Assembly: GCA_900551535.1 (NCBI GenBank)
Contig: URWJ01000026.1
Span: forward strand, 1 to 14,508
Reading direction: 5' to 3'
Source: an uncultured Granulicatella sp.
GTDB taxonomy: Bacteria > Bacillota > Bacilli > Lactobacillales > Aerococcaceae
DNA: 14,508 nt
Below, piece by piece: positions 6,826-13,792 of this stretch (the stretch's first letter is position 1; the number at the start of each line of letters is the position of its first letter). The notes below the pieces were generated by a model. That model was given only the letters and a program-made list of their open reading frames with translations. It ran no database searches and had not been told where the DNA came from. The translations under genes were made by a program, and so were the position numbers.

Positions 6826-6854
6826 ATTCTATCATACTCTAGCTGTTTTTTAAA
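6826..6854 (-). promoter_or_regulatory. Probable promoter of the ABC-F gene
   Basis: Minus-strand TTTAAA (6854-6849), 17 nt, then TAGAAT (6831-6826). The -10 matches 5 of 6 and the -35 matches 4 of 6. It sits between the terminator of the TA-like locus and the AAAGGAG of the ABC-F gene. Confidence 0.6.
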
Positions 6855-6870
6855 CCTTTGTACTAACTGT

Positions 6871-6904
6871 TACACAAAATAAGCTAGTCTGCTGTAGACT
6901 AGCT
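6871..6904 (-). terminator. Intrinsic terminator after the TA-like locus
   Basis: Perfect 9-bp stem AGCTAGTCT/AGACTAGCT (6896-6904 with 6882-6890) around a 5-nt loop. On the minus strand it is followed by TATTTTGTG, a T-rich but interrupted tail. It lies 18 nt past the XRE stop. Confidence 0.75.
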
Positions 6905-6922
6905 CAAATAGTATTCTGTGTC

Positions 6923-7204
6923 TTACTTTGTAAATTTCAGTTCAACCTTATATCCATTCTTCGCGGCCATTTCGATAATAGTTGATAAGCGTGGATTCGT
7001 TTTCCCTTTTTCTATTGCAGAAATTTTATTTTGTAACAGCTGATTCTCTTCGGCATAGCGACTTTGAGAAAGACCGGTTTCAAGGCGTAACTCTACAAGC
7101 TGCAATGCAATCTTTTGCTTCGAATATTCTTTATTAAAATCAGATACAAAATTAGGATACGTAGTATTTAACATAGTGTATAATTTCTTCTGGTATCGTC
7201 CCAT
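6923..7204 (-). CDS. HigA-like XRE-family helix-turn-helix protein (putative antitoxin/autorepressor)
   Basis: 93-aa DNA-binding protein. The N-terminal helix (MGRYQKKLYTML) and the segment up to residue 40 resemble the lead-in of HigA-type antitoxins. The HTH_3 domain spans about 34-85: LRLETGLSQSRYAEE, then NQLLQNKISAIEKGKTNPRLSTI, with the recognition helix around LQNKISAIEKG. It ends in the AAKNGYKVELKF strand common in HigA proteins. The open frame extends upstream to 7315, but ATG 7204 is chosen because AAGGAGG lies 9 nt upstream and the extra residues look like the out-of-frame shadow of the upstream gene. It overlaps the partner gene by 53 nt in another frame, so translation of the two is likely coupled. 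It probably binds the palindromic operator at 7434-7468; that is inference. Confidence 0.85.
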   Translation of the reverse strand: MGRYQKKLYTMLNTTYPNFVSDFNKEYSKQKIALQLVELRLETGLSQSRYAEENQLLQNKISAIEKGKTNPRLSTIIEMAAKNGYKVELKFTK

Positions 7205-7412
7205 TCGGTACACCCTCCTTATAGTCTCTTGAAACCTCAAAGCGTAAATACTCCCGTTTATTCTTTCCTGCTCCCCATTTTTCCCAGACGGCTGGCGTGA
7301 GACCTTCTTCTTCAACGATGGTTAGTACCGCTAATATTTTTACCAATTTATCATAAGGAAGATCTTTAATATCCTCATATTTTGATTCACTTATTTCAAA
7401 TGTTTCTCCCAT
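7152..7412 (-). CDS. Small protein upstream of HigA-like regulator; possible toxin partner
   Basis: 86-aa cytoplasmic protein, not confidently recognised. It is helical and acidic in its first half (MGETFEISESKYEDIKDLP, then DKLVKILAVLTIVEEEGLTP, about 23-42), followed by a more basic stretch (KNKREYLRFEVSRDYKEG, about 52-69). It ends in TIPEEIIHYVKYYVS, which loosely recalls the C-terminal EEI helix of HigB/Gp49 toxins, but the central beta-strands of that fold are not evident. Position supports a toxin role: first gene of a two-gene unit, overlapping a HigA-like antitoxin, behind an autorepressor-type operator. The start is ATG 7412, with AGGAGGG and suitable spacing; ATG 7418 touches the Shine-Dalgarno and ATG 7433 lies upstream of it. 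It could equally be a non-toxic accessory protein. Confidence 0.65.
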   Translation of the reverse strand: MGETFEISESKYEDIKDLPYDKLVKILAVLTIVEEEGLTPAVWEKWGAGKNKREYLRFEVSRDYKEGVPNGTIPEEIIHYVKYYVS

Positions 7413-7431
7413 AAACATCCCTCCTAAACAC

Positions 7432-7468
7432 ATTATACCGTATAAGGAATATACCGTATACGGTATAT
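7432..7468 (-). promoter_or_regulatory. Promoter and palindromic operator of the TA-like locus
   Basis: ATATACCGTATACGGTATAT (7449-7468) is a perfect 20-bp palindrome. The 11-mer TATACCGTATA occurs at 7434-7444, at 7450-7460 and, inverted, at 7457-7467. A perfect -10 TATAAT (minus, 7437-7432) overlaps the first copy. At 17 nt spacing the weak -35 TATACG (7460-7455) lies inside the palindrome. Binding of a dimeric repressor would block RNA polymerase; the adjacent XRE protein is the obvious candidate. Confidence 0.82.
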
Positions 7469-7482
7469 CTTACTTTTTATAG

Positions 7483-7513
7483 AAAAAATCCGTAGACAAA
7501 ATTACCTACGGAT
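7483..7513 (-). terminator. Intrinsic terminator after the Na/Pi cotransporter gene
   Basis: 8-bp stem ATCCGTAG/CTACGGAT (7506-7513 with 7488-7495) with a 10-nt loop, followed on the minus strand by a six-base T-run (7488-7483, the first of which closes the stem). It lies 8 nt past the stop codon. Confidence 0.9.
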
Positions 7514-7521
7514 AAATAGTG

Positions 7522-9153
7522 TTATTCAGTTACGATAACCGCACGTTTTAAGCGTTCTACCGTTTCAGAAATATTTCTAAAGTGGTCGCTGACACGTTCT
7601 AAGTTACTTAATAAGTCCATTACGAAAATACCTGATTCAGCAGAAGCAATTCCTTTGTTCATACGTTTCATGTATTTATCGCGAACTTCAATTTTGAGTT
7701 TATCGATATCACGTTCGATTTGGATTGCTTGTTGAACTTTATCTTGGTCTCCAGTTGATAACGCATCGATTGATAATGCGAATCCTTTTTGAACAAGGGC
7801 GTACAAGCCATCTAATTCGTGCGCTGTGTCTTCATCTAGGAAGATTTCACGTTCGATAATTGATTTCGCAAAGTCTGCAATATTTTCTGCGTGGTCCCCG
7901 ATACGCTCGATATCATTCGCTGTACTAAACAACTCATCGATTGTTTGTTGGTCTTTAGCAGATACATTTTGTTGAGAAATTTCAACTAAGTACTTCACAA
8001 TGGCTTTTTCATACGCATTGATATTCTTCTCGTTTTCAAGAGCTTTCTTCACGAGTTTCTTATCACGTGTACGAGCAGCCCCAATCGCATTTTCTAAAGC
8101 ACTACTTGTTTCTTGAGCCATCGCAGCAAATTCATACATAGTATTTTCTAAAGCGATTGATGGAGTTACCAAGATACGTTTATCAAGATAACGCGTAATA
8201 CTTTCTTCTTCGTCTTCTCCATCTGGAATAATCATTTGAATTAACTTCACTAAAAGATTTGTGAATGGGAATAGGACAATTACGTTGACGATATTGAAAA
8301 TCGTATGCGCATTGGCGATTTGACGAGCAACATTACCTGGATCAATAGCTTCAACGACATTCACAAGAATACCGCGAAGGAATAGCATAAAGTAAACTGT
8401 TCCGATAACATTAATCATTAAGTGGAATAAAGCTACTTGTTTACCGCGACGAGAAGTCCCTAAACTACTAATTAACGCTGTTGTACAAGTTCCGATGTTA
8501 TCCCCGAAGATAATAAATACAGCTGTCGTAATTGGAAGCACACCTTGACTAGCAAGAGCGATTAATACCCCGATGGTTGCTGAAGAACTTTGCAATACAA
8601 GAGTCATTAAAAGACCGATTCCGACTCCGATAAATGGATTGCTACCATATTGCAAAATCCAATTAGTAAACTCTGGTAATTCTTTTAACGGATGTAAAGC
8701 AGAACTTAAAGAGCTCATACCAATAAATAAAATACCGAATCCAATAAAGATTTCACTAGCTTCTTTTACTTTTGGATTTTTAGTAAGCATGTTGGCTACT
8801 AAACCAGCAGCAATGACAATCGGTGCCCATTGTGACAAGTTGAAGGAAACCATTTGTCCTGTAATCGTCGTTCCGACGTTTGCCCCAAAGACAACCCCTA
8901 CTGCTTGCGCTAATGTCATTAGGCCAGCATTTACGAAACCAACAACCATTACTGTCGTTGCTGATGAACTTTGAATGATTGTTGTTACAAACATCCCAAC
9001 AAGTACTGACATGAATCGATTTTTCGTTAATTTACGAATAATCCCTTTCAAGCCTTCTCCGGCTACTTTTTGTAATCCATCGCCCATCAATTGCATCCCG
9101 TATAAGAATAAACTTAAACCTGCAATTGCGCCGAGAATCATCGTCGTATACAT
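7522..9153 (-). CDS. Na/Pi cotransporter family protein with C-terminal PhoU-like domain
   Basis: 543-aa membrane protein of the NptA/PNaS family, which couples sodium to inorganic phosphate movement. The membrane half (about 1-310) contains the family's inverted repeat: QSSSATT (61-67) with FGANVGTT (89-96), and QSSSATI (188-194) with FGDNIGTC (216-223). About eight or nine hydrophobic helices can be counted. The cytoplasmic half (about 335-540) is a PhoU-like helical bundle with two characteristic motifs, NDIERIGDHAENIA and SNLERVSDHFRNIS. Fusion to PhoU is common in Firmicute members. ATG 9153 follows AGGAG at 10 nt, slightly long. It lies 73 nt after the DUF438 gene with no terminator between, so it can be read from the upstream operon as well as from its own extended -10. 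Whether it imports or exports phosphate is not shown by the sequence. Confidence 0.94.
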   Translation of the reverse strand: MYTTMILGAIAGLSLFLYGMQLMGDGLQKVAGEGLKGIIRKLTKNRFMSVLVGMFVTTIIQSSSATTVMVVGFVNAGLMTLAQAVGVVFGANVGTTITGQMVSFNLSQWAPIVIAAGLVANMLTKNPKVKEASEIFIGFGILFIGMSSLSSALHPLKELPEFTNWILQYGSNPFIGVGIGLLMTLVLQSSSATIGVLIALASQGVLPITTAVFIIFGDNIGTCTTALISSLGTSRRGKQVALFHLMINVIGTVYFMLFLRGILVNVVEAIDPGNVARQIANAHTIFNIVNVIVLFPFTNLLVKLIQMIIPDGEDEEESITRYLDKRILVTPSIALENTMYEFAAMAQETSSALENAIGAARTRDKKLVKKALENEKNINAYEKAIVKYLVEISQQNVSAKDQQTIDELFSTANDIERIGDHAENIADFAKSIIEREIFLDEDTAHELDGLYALVQKGFALSIDALSTGDQDKVQQAIQIERDIDKLKIEVRDKYMKRMNKGIASAESGIFVMDLLSNLERVSDHFRNISETVERLKRAVIVTE

Positions 9154-9185
9154 AAGTCAATAACTCCTTTAAAGTTAAGTGTAAT

Positions 9186-9201
9186 GTGGAATGTATTCCA
9201 C
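9186..9201. repeat. Inverted repeat in the leader of the Na/Pi cotransporter gene
   Basis: GTGGAAT-GT-ATTCCAC, two perfect 7-nt arms with a 2-nt centre. The predicted transcription start (about 9199) falls inside it, so it is better placed as a repressor operator than as a terminator; there is no T-run after it. Confidence 0.6.
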
Positions 9202-9205
9202 GTGC

Positions 9206-9214
9206 ATTGTAACA
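9206..9214 (-). promoter_or_regulatory. Probable extended -10 promoter of the Na/Pi cotransporter gene
   Basis: Minus-strand TGTTACAAT has the TGnTACAAT extended -10 layout (hexamer 9211-9206, 5 of 6 matches). No good -35 is visible; that position would lie in the last codons of the DUF438 gene. Confidence 0.55.
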
Positions 9215-9226
9215 TATTGAAAGTCA

Positions 9227-10444
9227 TTAAGAAAGTGTTCGCTTAACATCTGATTGATTAAAATGCTCCACTAATGACTGGATATTTTGAACGTATTCAA
9301 GACACCCAACATAGTTACCATCTTCATCCCAAACCGCGTGATATGTCACATGAACCATCATGCCGTCTTTCTTAAACCACATTTCTTCTTTTTCTTTTTG
9401 TTTTGACTTTAGTTGTTCAAAAATAGTTTGAACCGTTTCGTGTACTTTTGGTGGATGACATAAAATCACGTTACGGCCAATCGCACTTGGTGTGCGTTTA
9501 AAGATTTTCTCTTCTCCATTACCTTCATTGTAGTATTTCACAATATTATTGTGATCTACAAACGACAATTCCATCGGTAATAAATTCAAAATCAGATTAA
9601 GTTGCTTCAATGACAGTGACCCAGTCGATAAAGGAATATCTCCCTCTTCTTCAACCCGGGCTTTCGTCTTCACAGGAGCAAAGTCTTTTTTAACCGCCCA
9701 TTCTTTTTCAGGTTTCACAATACAATATCCATATTCTGGAGATTGATTAGCAATGGCTTCCCAATCATCAACATGGAAGACTTGTTCCACCATTGGAATC
9801 AGAATGTTTTCTTCCTTTTGAATCATCTCTAGTAATTCATCACGGACCACTTCAAACTCTTCTAGCACATTTTTCTGTTCATTCTCCAGAGCCTTCTTGA
9901 AATCCTTATACAATTCACGAATTTGGTCGTCAACACCCCACATCACCTTAGGAGGTGCGGTAATGCCTTTCTTCTCCATAATCGGAAACATCGCATATTC
10001 TTTTCTTTGATAGTGATTATCAAACTGACCAAGCAACGAAATTTGACGATACAAGCCTTTTTTAATCGTTTCATCCTTCGTGTCTAGATAGTTCTTCAGC
10101 AATCGTTCCACGCGATCTAAAGCGCCACGAATCGCTAAATTTTCCATCTTCATGACATGTACTGGATGACCTGGTTGTTCAAAATCAGCAACGGTCGTTT
10201 CCGTGTTAACTTTAGACCCCATCAAGTTCGCATGGACATTACAAAGACTCATAATTTCAGCAAAGGTAATCCCTTCACTCATTAGATTACGCTCCATTAA
10301 TTGGATTTCATAAGGAGTGATTTCATCAAAGGTTGCATTGAATTCTCTTTGAATGACTTCTTTATCTTCTCCTGCGTGAAGGCGTAGCATCAAGTCTTTT
10401 AAAATCTCCTGACGCTCTTCCATCGTGTAATCTTCTTTAGCCAT
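9227..10444 (-). CDS. DUF438 - hemerythrin HHE - PAS domain protein
   Basis: 405-aa soluble three-domain protein. Residues about 10-80 are DUF438, with the conserved-looking LCNVHANLM (C68, H71). Residues about 90-230 form a hemerythrin-like four-helix bundle with candidate di-iron ligands in HPVH (H93, H96), NHYQRKEY (H144, E149) and KEENILIPM (E211, E212). Residues about 283-395 form a PAS domain of the type found with DUF438, with GRNVILCHPPK (323-333). Such proteins are thought to sense or bind oxygen, nitric oxide or redox state; no output domain (kinase, cyclase, HTH) follows, so the output is unknown. ATG 10444 directly abuts the TAG stop of the DUF1858 gene, and its AGCAGGG Shine-Dalgarno lies inside that gene, implying translational coupling. 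Last gene of the six-gene operon. Confidence 0.92.
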   Translation of the reverse strand: MAKEDYTMEERQEILKDLMLRLHAGEDKEVIQREFNATFDEITPYEIQLMERNLMSEGITFAEIMSLCNVHANLMGSKVNTETTVADFEQPGHPVHVMKMENLAIRGALDRVERLLKNYLDTKDETIKKGLYRQISLLGQFDNHYQRKEYAMFPIMEKKGITAPPKVMWGVDDQIRELYKDFKKALENEQKNVLEEFEVVRDELLEMIQKEENILIPMVEQVFHVDDWEAIANQSPEYGYCIVKPEKEWAVKKDFAPVKTKARVEEEGDIPLSTGSLSLKQLNLILNLLPMELSFVDHNNIVKYYNEGNGEEKIFKRTPSAIGRNVILCHPPKVHETVQTIFEQLKSKQKEKEEMWFKKDGMMVHVTYHAVWDEDGNYVGCLEYVQNIQSLVEHFNQSDVKRTLS

Positions 10445-10678
10445 CTAATCCCTGCTTTCTTTAACGATGTATCCATTCATCTCTAATGTTTCAACTATGG
10501 TTTCTAAAGGTACTTTTGCGATTTTTGAACCTTTAATCAGATTCGTAATACGTCCAACCGTATGAACCATCTGAGGTTGGTTAAGAGGTTTAAATCCAAT
10601 TTCTACAAGTAAATCCTTCACTTCTGGATGTTCAGTGATCGTTGTATAGACGCTATCTTCTAAATAAATGGTATTCAA
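10445..10678 (-). CDS. DUF1858 domain protein (partner of DUF438 protein)
   Basis: 77-aa single-domain protein. EHPEVKDLLVEIGFKPLNQP (17-36), then MVHTVGRITNL, then a final helix (PLETIVETLEMNGY) match the DUF1858 subfamily with the IGFKPL...P...TVGR pattern. Other DUF1858 proteins, linked to hybrid cluster proteins, carry a CxxC redox pair; this one has no cysteine at all, so thiol chemistry is excluded. The start codon is TTG at 10678, supported by AGGAGG exactly 7 nt upstream and by the absence of a nearby ATG. The gap from the CPBP gene stop is 15 nt and there is no gap to the DUF438 gene, so the two small-domain proteins are made together and probably act together. Its biochemical role is unknown. 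Confidence 0.88.
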   Translation of the reverse strand: MNTIYLEDSVYTTITEHPEVKDLLVEIGFKPLNQPQMVHTVGRITNLIKGSKIAKVPLETIVETLEMNGYIVKESRD

Positions 10679-10693
10679 ACTGGATCCTCCTAA

Positions 10694-11704
10694 CTAAAAA
10701 TACAAGTAAAATACGAAATATGGCGCAATTGTACGATATAAAAGATAAATAATGTATAAAATAATCGTTACTCTACTAAATGTAATTTGCGTAATTCCAT
10801 TGAAACCACGATTCATGTCCATATATTCTTTAATGTCTTTCCATTTCAAAATAATCACTAATACTAGTACGACAAAGCCAATTAAATCTAGTAGTTGAGC
10901 GAGAGAAAAATTGCCAAAATTTAGCATTTGAGCAAGATAAATATCGACAACAATTGCAAACAAGAAGTTATTCATCATATGGAAGGCTACTGCCCATTGG
11001 AAACCATACTCAAGAGCCACATAAGCAAAAACAATCCCCGCCATAAAAGTGAAGACGCCTTGCGTAATGTTGGCATGGAACAATGAGAAAATAAGAGACG
11101 TGAATAGAATCGTAAATACCTTCCCGTAACGTTCAATGCGATAACCAATAAATCCTCTAAAGATAAATTCTTCCACGACTGGCGCCATTACACCTAAATA
11201 CAGTACAAAAATAATACTTGCTGTTATTTCTTCACTAGATTCAGAAACAAGTGTTGCAGGGATTCCCATTTCAAAGAATAATTTCTCTAGTCCTGCTAAA
11301 ATAAATTTTGAGATAAAACGAACTCCAAATAAACTCGCTGAAAGAATCGCAAACGACTGAATATTCATTCGTCTTGGAGCTACGTGCTCATAAATACGTT
11401 TCATTGGGAACTTTTTAGAAAGAGCCCAAACGAGTAAACTTAGAGAAGCAGCGATAAATAGCCCGAATCCCCAAATTCCGTAAAAATCTTCAGTGTCAAC
11501 TGCATTTTGGGCCGCCCCTTGTTGACTAGCAGTTGCAAAGAAGAAGAAAACTAACATATAAACAATTAATCTTCTTCCAATAGAAGTAATGTCTTTTTTA
11601 AACGATTCTTCCATATCTTCTTGATAAAATTCATTTTGTGGGTCGAAATCCTCCGCCCCTCTTTGTTCATTAAATGTCACTTCTTCTTTATATGATTCAA
11701 ACAT
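10694..11704 (-). CDS. CPBP (Abi/CAAX-type) intramembrane metalloprotease family protein
   Basis: 336-aa integral membrane protein with about eight hydrophobic helices after an acidic cytoplasmic N-terminal tail of about 40 residues. The three family motifs are intact: EExxxR in APVVEEFIFRGF (E178, E179, R183), FxxxH in FSLFHAN (H210), and HxxxN in FHMMNN (H242, N246). These residues form the metal-dependent active site in the Rce1/Abi family. Bacterial members act in self-immunity to bacteriocins, surface-protein maturation or unknown processes. No bacteriocin gene is seen nearby, so the substrate is unknown. ATG 11704 directly follows the TAA of the MATE gene (zero gap), with GAGGTG of the MATE coding sequence serving as ribosome binding site. 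Confidence 0.92.
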   Translation of the reverse strand: MFESYKEEVTFNEQRGAEDFDPQNEFYQEDMEESFKKDITSIGRRLIVYMLVFFFFATASQQGAAQNAVDTEDFYGIWGFGLFIAASLSLLVWALSKKFPMKRIYEHVAPRRMNIQSFAILSASLFGVRFISKFILAGLEKLFFEMGIPATLVSESSEEITASIIFVLYLGVMAPVVEEFIFRGFIGYRIERYGKVFTILFTSLIFSLFHANITQGVFTFMAGIVFAYVALEYGFQWAVAFHMMNNFLFAIVVDIYLAQMLNFGNFSLAQLLDLIGFVVLVLVIILKWKDIKEYMDMNRGFNGITQITFSRVTIILYIIYLLYRTIAPYFVFYLYF

Positions 11705-13060
11705 TTACACACCTCGTGATTCTTTATATTTTTTAAATACTTTTCTTAATCGAACGACTAAGAAAATACAACTACTCATTAATCCGATAATTAGTCCAAT
11801 CCAATATGAATATGGGCCAGCATTAAATGCATTATCTAATATAAATCCAATTGGTAATCCAATAATCCAATAGCCAATTAAAAACAAGATAAATGGCATT
11901 TGAACGTCTTTAAAGCCTCTGAGCGTTCCTTGAATGGGCGCTGCCACTGCATCAAACAGTTGGAACAACAGACTATAAGTTAAAAATACAACGGTTAACT
12001 GAATAAAGTCTGGGTCAGTTCCATATAACGCGGCCACCGATTGGATATTGAGCGCTAATAATGTTAACGTCATAATAGCAAGTGTCACAGCCGCCGCAAT
12101 TCCAATATAAGCAAACTGCATTGCAGAACGAATGTCTTTTCTACCGACTTCATAAGAAACAATAATGGTTAACGCAGTAGAAATACTGATTGGGAATGCA
12201 TAAACCACTGTCGCAAAGTTCATCGCAGCTTGGTGAGATGCAATAATCGATGTTCCAAATTTCGACATGAGTAATCCCACAAATGCAAAAACAGCCACTT
12301 CCGCAAAAATCGACAACCCAATTGGAAGTCCAATCTTAAATGGTTCCTTCCACATTTTAGTATCGATTCCGCTCCACTTTATAACGTCATACTCTTTTAA
12401 TACCGGATGTTTTCTAAAGACAACCACTGCAACTACGAGTAATCCCCAGTAAGCAAGTGCTGTTCCAAGTCCAGCCCCAGCTCCTCCCATTTCAGGAAAG
12501 CCAAATTGACCGTAAATCAGCGAATAGTTAAAGAACATATTCAGTGGAACTACTAGTACCATCAGCATCATCGACACTTTGGTTAACCCTAAGGCATCCA
12601 CAAAGGATCGTAAAACACTAAAGAGAAGTAACGGAATAAATCCTAATGATAACCAAGTTAAATATCCCACTGCTACAGCTTCCACTTCTTGTTCTAAATT
12701 CATAATCCCTAATACAGGTTTTAGAAATAATGCTCCTAAAACAAATAGGCCAACAGCTAGCACCACGCCAATGATTAAATATTGACGCATTACTTGTTCA
12801 ATTTTATCCAGTTTCTTCTGACCAAAATATTGCCCAACAATCGGAACAAGTCCCGAAATCAGCCCCGTCAACAGAGAGAAAAATGGTGCGTACAAACTCC
12901 CGCCAATCGATACCCCAGCAAGATGGACCTCGTTATAACGTCCTGTCATTACTGTATCAATAAATTGAGCCGAAAAATTGGCAATTTGATAAATTAAAAC
13001 TGGAATTAAAATAGTTAGCAGCGCTTTAAATTTATGATTTTCTTGTATCGTACTATTCAT
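11705..13060 (-). CDS. MATE family multidrug/Na+ antiporter (NorM-like)
   Basis: 451-aa inner membrane protein with about 12 transmembrane helices in two MatE halves (about 15-175 and 240-410). The N-terminal segment (LIPVLIYQIANFSAQFIDTVMTGRY) and the second-half QAAMNFATVVYAFPISISTAL are typical of the NorM/YeeO subfamily, which exports cationic or aromatic compounds using H+ or Na+. Two tandem ATGs are possible: 13060 has AGGAGG at 5 nt and is preferred, whereas 13063 has only 2 nt. The ribosome binding site overlaps the TAG stop of the upstream HAD gene, linking translation of the two. The gene ends with TAA immediately followed by the ATG of the CPBP gene. The natural substrate is unknown. 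Confidence 0.95.
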   Translation of the reverse strand: MNSTIQENHKFKALLTILIPVLIYQIANFSAQFIDTVMTGRYNEVHLAGVSIGGSLYAPFFSLLTGLISGLVPIVGQYFGQKKLDKIEQVMRQYLIIGVVLAVGLFVLGALFLKPVLGIMNLEQEVEAVAVGYLTWLSLGFIPLLLFSVLRSFVDALGLTKVSMMLMVLVVPLNMFFNYSLIYGQFGFPEMGGAGAGLGTALAYWGLLVVAVVVFRKHPVLKEYDVIKWSGIDTKMWKEPFKIGLPIGLSIFAEVAVFAFVGLLMSKFGTSIIASHQAAMNFATVVYAFPISISTALTIIVSYEVGRKDIRSAMQFAYIGIAAAVTLAIMTLTLLALNIQSVAALYGTDPDFIQLTVVFLTYSLLFQLFDAVAAPIQGTLRGFKDVQMPFILFLIGYWIIGLPIGFILDNAFNAGPYSYWIGLIIGLMSSCIFLVVRLRKVFKKYKESRGV

Positions 13061-13069
13061 CATTTCCTC

Positions 13070-13792
13070 CTAACTTAATTCATCAATTGATTTCACTTTA
13101 AAGATTGCACTAGGAAGAACTTCTAGATTATTAGGTTCGCTTGTCACAGCAATAAACCCAGCAGTATTTTTGGCAAACTCTTCATCTACTGTTGAGTCCC
13201 CAATATAAATCATCTCGTTAAAAGAGACACCAAAACGATTTTGAATCGCATGTAGTGAATCCGTTGCTGGCTTTGAAGGAAATTCATCGGTGGTTCCAAT
13301 GAAGTCGAATAACTCATTAATTCCAGCAACTTGTAAAACGGCTTCGGCTGGTAACTTAGAATCGTTTGTGACTAAAGCAATCACAAATCCTTTTTCCTTC
13401 AGTACGCAAAGTGCACGCTTTACATCTCCAAGTGTTTGGATTTTCTTTGGATGACTTAGAATATAGTCGGCAAAGTAATGCACTACAAAGTCGTAATTTT
13501 CTTCGATATCGATTGGCCTGAAATGATTTAAGACTTCCAGCATATCGCGAACTGTACCTGAAGCAATCACGCTGTTTTCGATGATGTCAGTTTCAGTGAT
13601 ACCAAGACGGTCAAACAACTCATCATGTTCTGCATTTGTTAGATTCATCTCATTACGATTCACTAATTCGTCAAGAACTAAAATCGTTGGCTCAAACCAT
13701 AACGTGGATGTATCCGTTAATGTGCCATCTTTATCGAAAATCAATACTTTAATATTGGTTTCTGTTAAATAGTTTAAAAATTCTTGTTTCAT
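13070..13792 (-). CDS. HAD superfamily phosphatase, phosphoglycolate-phosphatase-like
   Basis: 240-aa cytoplasmic HAD-IA hydrolase. Motif I FDKDGTLTD (nucleophile D20, D22) is followed by an alpha-helical C1 cap (about 30-115), motif II VTNDSK (141-146), the motif III lysine in PSKPATD (K174), and motif IV IGDSTVDEEFAK (197-208, with D199 and D203). This layout suits phosphoglycolate phosphatase-like (Gph) enzymes or related nucleotide and sugar phosphatases; the substrate cannot be assigned. The start ATG (13792) overlaps the TAA of the ACT-domain gene by one base (TAATG), with only a weak, distant GGAG, so translation probably depends on termination of the upstream gene. Confidence 0.92.
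   Translation of the reverse strand: MKQEFLNYLTETNIKVLIFDKDGTLTDTSTLWFEPTILVLDELVNRNEMNLTNAEHDELFDRLGITETDIIENSVIASGTVRDMLEVLNHFRPIDIEENYDFVVHYFADYILSHPKKIQTLGDVKRALCVLKEKGFVIALVTNDSKLPAEAVLQVAGINELFDFIGTTDEFPSKPATDSLHAIQNRFGVSFNEMIYIGDSTVDEEFAKNTAGFIAVTSEPNNLEVLPSAIFKVKSIDELS

Noticed and set aside
6849..6880. Possible second WalR box (TGTAAC...) upstream of the ABC-F gene
   Set aside because: The second half-site reads GTACAA, not TGTWAH, at the required spacing.
7205..7315. N-terminal extension of the XRE protein (start at 7315)
   Set aside because: It lies wholly inside the upstream gene in another frame, has basic, uncharacteristic sequence, and a strong AAGGAGG marks ATG 7204.
7152..7315. 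Frameshift joining the 86-aa frame to the 130-codon XRE frame to rebuild a full HigB
   Set aside because: The third frame is stopped at once, and the XRE frame upstream of 7204 shows no HigB-like strands; two separately initiated genes explain the region better.
8573..9163. Plus-strand open frames opposite the Na/Pi cotransporter gene
   Set aside because: Shadow frames of a membrane protein gene: no ribosome binding site, no domain, and codon pattern set by the minus-strand gene. The same holds for other plus-strand frames across the window.
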